From Oscheius tipulae (Eukaryota > Nematoda > Chromadorea > Rhabditida > Rhabditidae), in contig JASJZH010000006.1 of the NCBI GenBank assembly GCA_037178975.1, forward strand, positions 1,612,001-1,676,000: 64,000 nucleotides of DNA, read 5' to 3'. Below, piece after piece: positions 56,441-64,000 of this stretch. The position numbers and the translations under genes are program-made. Under the pieces are notes generated by a model. It made no database searches. It was not told where the DNA came from and saw only the letters and a program-made list of their open reading frames with translations. Each line of letters opens with the position of its first letter. Position 1 is the first letter of the stretch.

Positions 56441-58187
56441 ACGTATTTTTAAGTGAAAAAGCTTAGAGTTTTAACCTATCGTCAATCTTTCAACAAAACT
56501 GGTTTTTTTGTAGCTTTTTGCTTCATTGATCAGCCAGAACGAAATTTCCAGCTGTTCTTGTGTACTGTGTCGTCAACAGCAACATGTGCTGGTTATCTGA
56601 GCACGGACCGAAGAGCCTGAAAAACAGCAAGCTTCAAAAAGCGCGTGATAGAATTGATACGAAACTTCAGAAAATAGGAGCACATTTTGTTGAAATGAAC
56701 GGCGAGAGACTAAGTGGCTCAGCCAACAATGTTGAAGTGAAAAAGCTTAAGTCCGATTTTTCGACTACCCAAACGGAAAGAAGTTGAAAGATCAAAGATG
56801 GGTCAGAACAAACGAAAAAGTAAAAAGCAAGGATCAACATGAACCCGCGAGCTGAACAACAGATTCACCTCAATTTTAAGAAATGGAAGTTGATCCCAAC
56901 CAGCCAGCTCCTTACGTTCACTAGCGTCTCTAGACTGTAAAAACAAAGGCTACTATTTTCCAGAATTGTGTTACTAAAAACAAACTACTAGCTCCGATAC
57001 ATTTCGTTTTCCCATCATACTGAAATTGATATCAGAACTTTTATTCGGATGTAATCTTAGTTCGTAGTGGCATATAGTTTGATTCATATAATTGATCCCC
57101 GTGCAATAATATTCACAGCTATAGATTTTTACCAGCTATCACGAGACAGCGCTATCTTATCGGCTGCCGCTTCATGTTGCTTAACTATTGAAATGGAAAC
57201 GGTCTTTTAATCCTGTGAGCAAATAGAATGCTTGGTTATACTAGACAATGGGCTTATCCTCTGGGTGTTACATTAAAACTCGAATTCTCGATAAAGCGAG
57301 TATCCAGACCTTTGTTTCGCGTATGAGTTCTGGCATGAGTCTTGCAGAGAAAAACACACTGATCACGGTGGTGTATCTACAATGTGTTTTATCTGCGAGT
57401 ATCAGCGAAAATAAGGCCGTAACGTTGCTTTCCCAAAACAAAACCTATCACTTGACAGGGACAGCCCTGTAGCAATTAACTCTGACTTGCTAAAAAAATA
57501 TAACAACTAACAGTAATTAGTTGCTCGCTTTCGACTACGGAAGTTGTGTTTGGTGCTCCAAAAACTGGGAGCATGTCGCACCTCGGGCTCTCTACAACTA
57601 CTTGGAGCAGAAATAAAATGAGCCTGGACAGTATAGGAATGAAAAGCACAGATTTACAGGTTTCTATAACTCTTCTCCCACTTTCCACTATCTAAATGAG
57701 TATTTATAGGAAATTATACGTCCAAAAGCGTCCTTTCACGAGATGAGGTCGTCTTGTTCTCACTGTGAAACCATTTTATACTGATATATTAGGTATCTCG
57801 AAACTTGTCCTGTGATCATTTCTCGGACAAAAAGAAAGAACCTCCCAGGTAAACAGCAAAGGCTGAAAGACAAAGCTTTCTTAATTTGCCATGACATGTA
57901 AAACCGTCTGAACATGAGACTAACATAAAATGTTCGGACACTCGCTTCAAGAGGAGATTACACAAGAAATTCGATAACTGTATCACTTGCCTACTGTGCC
58001 AGCAGAACTTATAAAAACGATCAGATTTGAACAGTGAATGTTCTCTGCTAGTTACAGTAATCGAAACTGGGGGCACGCCTCTGCATGCATGTCTCTATTT
58101 ATGAAGATTAGTCTGATAAAAGAAAGACGTAGTCATTCTATCGCCCTGTATAAAAGGGACCCCTCGGACTGTACTGGTCACAGCACC
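56441..58187. other. Stretch between lysozyme pseudogene and gene
   Basis: Forward frames at 56560-56787 (Lys/Ser-rich) and 57248-57472, and reverse frames at 57476-57688 and 57816-58076, have no splice signals or recognised motifs; none is called. A TATAAAAG box for the lysozyme is at 58149-58156. Confidence 0.35.
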
Positions 58188-58685
58188 ATGCTTTTCAAGG
58201 TAGTGCTCGCTCTTGCTCTTGGTGAGTTTTGCTGATCCACCAAGCCTAAGTTTCAGTCGCTTCTTTTGTCAGTGCCGATACCTGTATCCACTGTATCTGT
58301 CTCCAAGAATCCGGATGTAAAGCCATCGGTTGCCACCAGGACGTCGGATCCCTCTCCTGCGGATACTACCAGATCAAGCTTCCCTACTACGAAGATTGTG
58401 GAACTCCCGGACGCAAGAGCGGAGAAGACGTGACTGCTGCCTGGAAGAGGTGAGGGTTTCAGTCCTAACCAGATGGAAAAACTGTTAAGATGTGCTGATG
58501 ACTACACTTGCTCTACCCAGTGCGTCCAGGCTTACTACAACCGCTACAAGGGAGGATGCTCTTCCACTGGTGAGGGAGCCTGCCAAGTTATGGCCAGAAA
58601 CCACAACGGAGGACCCGCCGGATGCAAGAATTCTAACACCGTCGGATACTGGCAGCACATTGAAAAGTGCTGCGGCTGCTCATAA
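58188..58685 (+). CDS. Invertebrate-type (destabilase) lysozyme
   Basis: Exons 58188-58221, 58257-58449 and 58490-58685 join in phase to 140 residues. The signal peptide is MLFKVVLALALVASFVSA. The mature protein has the destabilase/i-type lysozyme pattern: CIHCICLQESGCKAIGC with the catalytic Glu, QDVGSLSCGYYQIKLPYYED with the catalytic Asp, then CADDYTCSTQCVQAYYNRYK and a C-terminal WQHIEKCCGC. Fourteen or more cysteines are placed as in ILYS proteins, which hydrolyse bacterial peptidoglycan in the gut and pharynx. The intact catalytic pair suggests an active enzyme. A TATA box lies about 35 bases upstream of the ATG. A broken duplicate is 1.7 kb upstream. Confidence 0.93.
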
Positions 58686-59084
58686 ATGTATCTATTGTAT
58701 AGAAATAAACGATTTTCCAATAGTCCCCTCAGTCGCACAAATGATCAGTGCAAAAGAAACGAGTGGCTTTTCCCAGTGAGCTGTCAGCAGATAACTTGCA
58801 AAAGGGTTTATCAGAGGCACCAACGGCAGTCCTATCAGGACACTTTTAGGGTAGCACGTGATGCTATTTATTCCAGACCATCTGCTATAGTCCGAAAATC
58901 ATATTGGACCGAAAACCAAACTAAAAAGCTCATTCGTAGGCCAAAACTATAGATAGCGCTTGAACGGTCGGCTGTCTGACCTTTGAAAAAGTTGTAAAGC
59001 CTGTCTGAAAAAGATATGTGATTATAATTAAAAAGTGAAGGTGAAAAGAAGGGTAGTTTGGATTGTAAAAAAACGCGGCAGTAG

Positions 59085-59325
59085 AAAACAATGCAAAAAC
59101 AGGGCAATAGAATTCAGTAGGCTAATTGGGAAAGCCTAAACCGCGTCTCTCTCATAACACTACCGTGGTAGGTTATTGTGCAATTCGACCCACGGCTCGA
59201 AATTTTAGAATACGTAAGATCCATTACACTTTCTCAAAATGATGAAATGAGACGCGCTTTGGTCTTTCCCCATTTCCATACAGAATTCTATTGTCCCGTT
59301 TTTCCGAACCACCCTTTTTTTTTAA
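59085..59325. repeat. Imperfect inverted repeat, MITE-like
   Basis: The left arm (caatagaattc..., ggaaagcc...cgcgtctc) near 59095-59158 is the imperfect reverse complement of 59245-59320 (gagacgcgctttggtctttccc ... gaattctattgtccc). The arms are about 65-75 bases around an 85-base centre. No coding content. Confidence 0.55.
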
Positions 59326-60113
59326 ATTTTGTTCCCATTTTGCTAAATATTCAGAGAATATTTCTTTACCAACGTCCGTTAGTAACAAAAAATGGTTTAG
59401 GATAGTTATTCATACTGTAGTAGCGCTAATTCGTATCACATTTTCGAACAAACGCAAAAATTTTCCATTGGCAGCATAGACTTGACAACTGGTTTTTGAA
59501 TTCTGGGACATTGTTAACTTTGTTTTTAACGCTTTAAACATTCCATCATCTTATATTTAGTATTCAGAAATGACTTCACAGCAATATTGTACCCAAAAAC
59601 CCCACTGAGCAGATCCATTCAGGGTTCTCCAATTGTTTTGAAAGTTTGCGCCCTTGAAATGGGATAGATTTTGAACCTGTAGCCAAAGTTTGGTGGCAAT
59701 CGGCAGTCTGGGTTACGACCATCGTAATTAGAAAACAGAACTATTGGTGCAATTTTCTCAGAGGTAGGAAAGTTTTCAGTTTGTTGGCAAAAATCAGTTT
59801 TACACCGTTTTCTTGAGCTTGCTGCCAACACTCCCCGACTAAGTCAGCAAAATGAGGATTTTCTGCATAAGCAGATAGAGCTACTTGCTAGACCAACCCA
59901 GTTGTTCCTACCCTGTTTGTGCATATTACCACTTTATACTGAAAAAGACTTCAGAATCGGACTAAGCGGCCAAAAAATATTCCTGGCACCGTGGGATGGA
60001 GCACCATTTGCCACCTTCTGAGCTGGAGCATTGGACGGGTCAATTTCATGTTCAAAGAAATATATTCAGTTGAGATGATCGGTTAGTTTACTATTTGACC
60101 TTTAAACAGTTCC
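59326..60113. other. Intergenic stretch upstream of the stomatin gene
   Basis: No gene or RNA recognised. It may include an upstream stomatin exon that I could not identify. Confidence 0.35.
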
Positions 60114-61518
60114 GTGTTGTATGATCTGATTGTTGACGACTGCAACAACCTGTGCCCGTTAATGACCTTGACAGAATGGTGTTTTTCAAACCCAGTTCCA
60201 GTAGAAATTGGCCAACCGGCATCCAAAATAACCCTTGTTCCTGCAATGGTACCTCTCAGCATTCCCATCAAAGACAACGCGAAAGGTATTTTCGATTCTG
60301 AGAAAAAAGACATTATTTTAGAAGAGTTTACCGAGGTCCATAAGCCAAATTGTATGGAAATGTTTCTAACGATCGTATCATACATCCTGGTTTTTCTGAC
60401 CTTTCCAATTGCTGCTTTTTCGTGTTTCAAAGTGAGGACATTTTAAAATTGGACAATGATATATAGACCGTTGCCGAATACGAGAGAGCTGTCATTTTTC
60501 GACTAGGACGACTGCTTTCAGGTGAAGCAAGCGGACCCGGCCTCTTCTTCATAATCCCATGCATTGATACCTACAGAAAGATTGACATGAGACTGTTCTC
60601 GTTCAATGTCCCTCCACAAGAGGTTGCCTAATGCGTCATAGTATAGCCTATTCAGTTCAGATACTGTCAAGAGATTCCGTAACGGTTAATGTTGACGCCG
60701 TGGTGTACTACCGTGTTGTGAATGCTGTGCTTGCAGTACGTTTAAAGAGGTTTGAAATGATGCTGCTTCAGATTACAAAAGTGGAAAACGCTACTGACTC
60801 TACGCATCTTTTAGCAGCAACAACACTGCGAAACATTCTAGGTACCATGACATTAGCTGAAATGCTATCGGAGCGCGCTTCTATCGCCCACACTATGCAG
60901 GTGAGACAACAAAGGCTTACTATCGGATTGATGCTGTGCGTATTCACAACTTAATGCTTATTAAGTAATCTGATAAATGACAACATTCATGTCACCATTC
61001 AAACTGTTGCGTGGAACGATTGAGAGTGTCTTATAACTAAAAGAAAAATTGGCACAGCGGTGCTAATTTGAACTTTTTGTTATATGCAAGCAAAACAGCT
61101 ACAAGTTTAGTCTACGCTGGATGAAGCTACGGAGCCCTGGGGAGTCAAGGTTGAGCGCGTCGAAGTCAAGGACGTCCGTCTTCCTAGCGAGCTACAACGA
61201 GGTTTGTTCCAGTTTTAGCGGGTCATTTACTGTGATCAGCTATGGCCGCAGAAGCAGAGGCGACAAGAGAAGCTAAAGCAAAATTTATAATGGCTGATGG
61301 TGAAAAACAAGCATCAAAGGCACTCAAGGAAGCCAGTGAGATTATCAGCCAGAGTCCTGCTGCTCTGCAACTTCGATACCTTCAAACTTTGAATAATGTT
61401 GCGTAGGTTTTTAAAGAAGCAAACTTGATAACTACTTTTCAGAGCGGAGAAAAATTCCACGATAGTGTTCCCTTTTCCAATCGAGTTGATGAAAGTGTTT
61501 ATGGGACACAAGGAGTGA
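60114..61518 (+). CDS. Stomatin-family membrane protein (SPFH domain)
   Basis: The first identified exon (about 60114-60430) has a polar N-terminal region ending with a hairpin membrane segment ([20 protein letters not shown]). The SPFH domain follows: [144 protein letters not shown], and the end [21 protein letters not shown]. These are the stomatin/MEC-2/UNC-1 signatures: an inner-leaflet, cholesterol-linked scaffold that regulates ion channels. The acceptor TTTAG before STLDEAT was chosen to avoid an in-frame stop. The start is uncertain: a Met at 60246 is possible, or exons further upstream. An erlin gene, also SPFH, follows. Confidence 0.88.
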
Positions 61519-61898
61519 AGACTATAGTCTTCTCACAGATTCTTTTTCCTCTCGGGTTGCCATTGGAGACATATCGGTTGCAGCCTTTTTGGGAGCTCTG
61601 CCCGCCTTGTATAGTTCACTCATTTCCTTGTGTTGTAAAAATAAATGTTCTTTCCGGCTACAAGGAGTGAAGACTACTTTAAGCAGTTTCTTTTTTATTA
61701 AGTATTACATCTCAACTCAAAGTTCAGTTCCTATCAATTGTTTCCCGAGAAAACAGTTTCGAACTTCCTTATTGTTTGTTTTATTCAGTTTTTGGTCATA
61801 CAGAAAAGTTCACTTTTTGCTTCTATTTCTATACCGAGAACAGATCAATACGAGCAACCACATTTGCATTTCTGGATTTCTAACAGTGTTTCCTAGAT
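61519..61898. other. 3' region of stomatin and promoter of erlin
   Basis: AATAAA at about 61640 is probably the stomatin polyadenylation signal. A 14-base direct repeat (aaggagtgaagact) occurs at the stomatin stop and again near 61662. A pyrimidine tract and TTCCTAG before the erlin ATG may be a trans-splice site. Confidence 0.45.
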
Positions 61899-63303
61899 AT
61901 GGACCCTCAAACCACAAGCGAGCCGTTGGTCGATGGAAATAGGAAGAGGAGAAGAGAACTGAATAGACAAGATACTGTTAGAGGTTTGATAGTCTCGAAT
62001 CAACCTCAAACTATTCAGTCGCTACACACCCGCTCTGCATCATCTTTCTAATTTTTGCTGTAATTGGATTCGTTTCAATTTTTCTGTTCAAAATGTCGCT
62101 TCATCATGTCCAAGAGGGATTTGTCGCTGTTTATTACCGGGTAAGAGACCAGTATTTTAAAGCAAAAAGACAAAAGGGAGGAGCACTACTGGATGATGTC
62201 TCCGGCCCAGGCTACCATCTTTTAATTCCCTTCCTTACGAGCTACAAACAGATACAGGTAGATAAAGGTAGAGGCGGAAAGACACATTTTTTTTACCAGG
62301 TTACCATCCAAACGGACGAGATTCATGATGTTCCATGTGGAACTTCTGGAGGAGTGGTCATCTATTTCGACAACATTGAAGTTGTCAACATTTTGAGGAC
62401 AGACAGTGGTATGTACGAAAAAAATACCTTAATGTAGTGGTGTTTCAGTGCACAAGATTGTGAAAAGCTATACTCCAAATTATGACAAGACTCTCATACA
62501 TGACAAGGTAAAGCATGCCACAAAATTCAAAAAGGTGACCTTAGATCCACCACGAAATCAATCAGTTCTGCTCAAAGCATACGATCCAAGATGTCTATAT
62601 TGATCTCTTTGGTAAGTAACTTTTTCTCAATATACAAATTTCGTCAGATACAATCGACGAGAACCTGAAGAATGCATTGCAAAAAGAGTTGGAAGTTATG
62701 GCTAAGGGTTTGAGTGTCCAATCTGTTCGAGTCACCAAGCCCCGTATCCCGGACTCGGTTGCTTTGAACTACGAAAAGATGGAGGCGGCTAAAACGGAGC
62801 TTCTTGCTGCGGCACAGCAGCAAAAAGTTGTTGAAAAAGTGGCAGAAACTGAGAGAAAGAAGGCTGTGATTGGTAGATCGGCAATAGTCAAAACATTTCA
62901 CGGTTTTCAGAGGCTGAGAAGAACAGTCAAGTAGCCGCGATCAGATTCAACCAGACGATTGCTGAGAAAGAGATGGAAAAAACTGTGAACCGACTACAGG
63001 ATGAAATAAATTTGGCAAAGCAGAAAGCCATGGCTGACGCAGACTATTACAAATCTTCTAGAGCAGCAGAGGCTAATGACAAGCTGATAACTGAGTAAAT
63101 TCATTATTGCAAGCTGAGATAACAAACCAACTTTAGCAAATTCCTCGAACTAAAGAGGATTGAAGCCATTCAAACGAACAACAAAATATTCTACGGAAAC
63201 AGTATACCCGATGCCTTCTTGAGTGGAGAGGTAGATACGAATGTACTGAATCTGAAGACTCTTTTAGGCTGGAAAAAGTGTTGCTCTCACGAAGAAAACC
63301 TGA
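61899..63303 (+). CDS. erl-1: Erlin, ER lipid-raft SPFH protein
   Basis: Many short exons join to a full erlin: a basic cytosolic N-terminus ([20 protein letters not shown]), a signal anchor ([19 protein letters not shown]), then [133 protein letters not shown] and [16 protein letters not shown], with a short tail ending ALTKKT. Erlins form large rings in the ER lumen that bind the RNF170 ligase and direct degradation of activated IP3 receptors in mammals. The exon join at GACAAG/ATCCACCAC restores the conserved KIHHE motif. Confidence 0.93.
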
Positions 63304-63422
63304 TCCGAGATCTTCTTGAGAATGTTAACGTACTGATTGCCAGAACTATTTTCATAAAATATTCTCTATTCGTATTGTTTAAAAACATGTCAAGATTTGT
63401 TCTCGGGCAGCTCGGATTGTAA

Positions 63423-63590
63423 TTAGTTCCTCCTCCTCTCCGAGGGCCATGCTGTTAAAGAACATCTGTCTTGTTTTTCTTGTCCATCGGGACGTTTCGG
63501 AGCCTTGTTGTGGCTTTCGCCAGCGATCATCTTTTTGCCGCTTTTATCGACTGGAGCCAACTGCGATCCCAAGCCACATCCCCAGGTCCC
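63423..63590 (-). CDS. Last exon of an unidentified reverse-strand gene
   Basis: After a CTTAG acceptor a 55-codon frame reads GTWGCGLGSQLAPVDKSGKK, then AGESHNKAPKRPDGQEKQDR and ends SERRRN with TAA. Composition (Gly/Lys/Pro/Ser, basic) is coding-like. Upstream exons should lie beyond 63600, possibly outside the window. No family recognised. Confidence 0.35.
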   Translation of the reverse strand, partial: GTWGCGLGSQLAPVDKSGKKMIAGESHNKAPKRPDGQEKQDRCSLTAWPSERRRN

Positions 63591-64000
63591 CTAAGTAGTC
63601 GTTAGGTCAATAGGTTTTTCATTCTTTACCGGTACTTTTAATCTTGCGGCTAGGTTTTCTAAACAAAAGTTTAGTTTCGTCTCACTTAAGAATGACTCTC
63701 ATTTGGCTTTCACAGAAGTTGACACCGTTTGTAAAGGTCAAAGAGTACTTCGTGATTGCAGCGTCACTATGATTAAAATAAATCATCGCGTTGTGATGAA
63801 GTTTGGAAAAAGAAGAAGGTATGAACGCTCAAGCAGGACGTCTATGTTTATCTCGTCATTTTTGTATACAGATGATTGTCTATTTTTTTAATTACTCTGC
63901 GTCCTTTTATAAACGAAGGTGATGAGGATGATTAACTTGAAGGATAATGACCCCGCCCTCAGACTATAAAAGATGTATGAATGTCAAACACCAGCAAAAT
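63591..64000. other. Right edge of window, nothing certain
   Basis: A forward frame at 63703-63891 has no supporting signals. A TATA-like CTATAAAAGATG at about 63963-63974 could belong to a forward gene starting beyond the window. Confidence 0.3.

Noticed and set aside
61589-61942. Forward 117-codon frame overlapping the erlin start
   Set aside because: Lies in the stomatin 3' UTR and the erlin promoter in a different frame from both proteins.

Overview
The window looks like nuclear DNA from a free-living rhabditid (clade V) nematode. Introns are very short (mostly 35-60 bases, GT...TTTCAG) and genes are dense on both strands. The families are typical of such worms: serpentine chemoreceptors of the Sre and Srh/Srx type, insulin/EGF-receptor L-domain proteins, a divergent nuclear receptor, a cuticle collagen, an invertebrate-type lysozyme, and clear FSN-1 and erlin orthologues. 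No species is assigned. Exon models below were made by eye from splice signals, reading phase and family knowledge.

Layout. 0-2.3 kb: two reverse-strand genes for small hydrophilic LEA-like proteins; two forward relatives lie at 15.5 and 38.2 kb. 3.4 kb: tRNA-Glu. 3.7-6.7 kb: two reverse chemoreceptor genes. 7.6-9.6 kb: a coiled-coil protein and a small membrane protein with frame problems. 10.9-15.2 kb: two tandem major-facilitator transporters. 16.3-25.2 kb: three tandem reverse genes joining an extracellular L-domain ectodomain to a multi-pass membrane region, the most unusual protein architecture here. 25.9-31.1 kb: single-pass proteins and two sre-like receptors. 32.2-34.9 kb: nuclear receptor. 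35.6-37.1 kb: fsn-1. 38-40.7 kb: small uncharacterised genes. 40.8-45.7 kb: two tandem secreted carboxylesterase-like genes. 46.8-48.3 kb: an unknown gene and a frame-broken collagen. 48.8-50.7 kb: another seven-helix receptor. 50.8-53.8 kb: a composite foldback transposable element with an HTH gene, tRNA-like arms and a nested MITE. 56.2-58.7 kb: a lysozyme pseudogene and its intact relative. 60.1-63.3 kb: a stomatin and an erlin gene in tandem.

The window is a gene-rich arm-like region with many tandem duplicates (transporters, L-domain receptors, sre, esterases, lysozyme). Much of it concerns sensing the environment (receptors), barrier and defence functions (collagen, lysozyme, esterases) and stress tolerance (LEA-like), with a few conserved housekeeping genes (fsn-1, erlin, stomatin) between them. 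Several otherwise clear genes carry isolated one-base frame breaks, which may be real decay or consensus errors.
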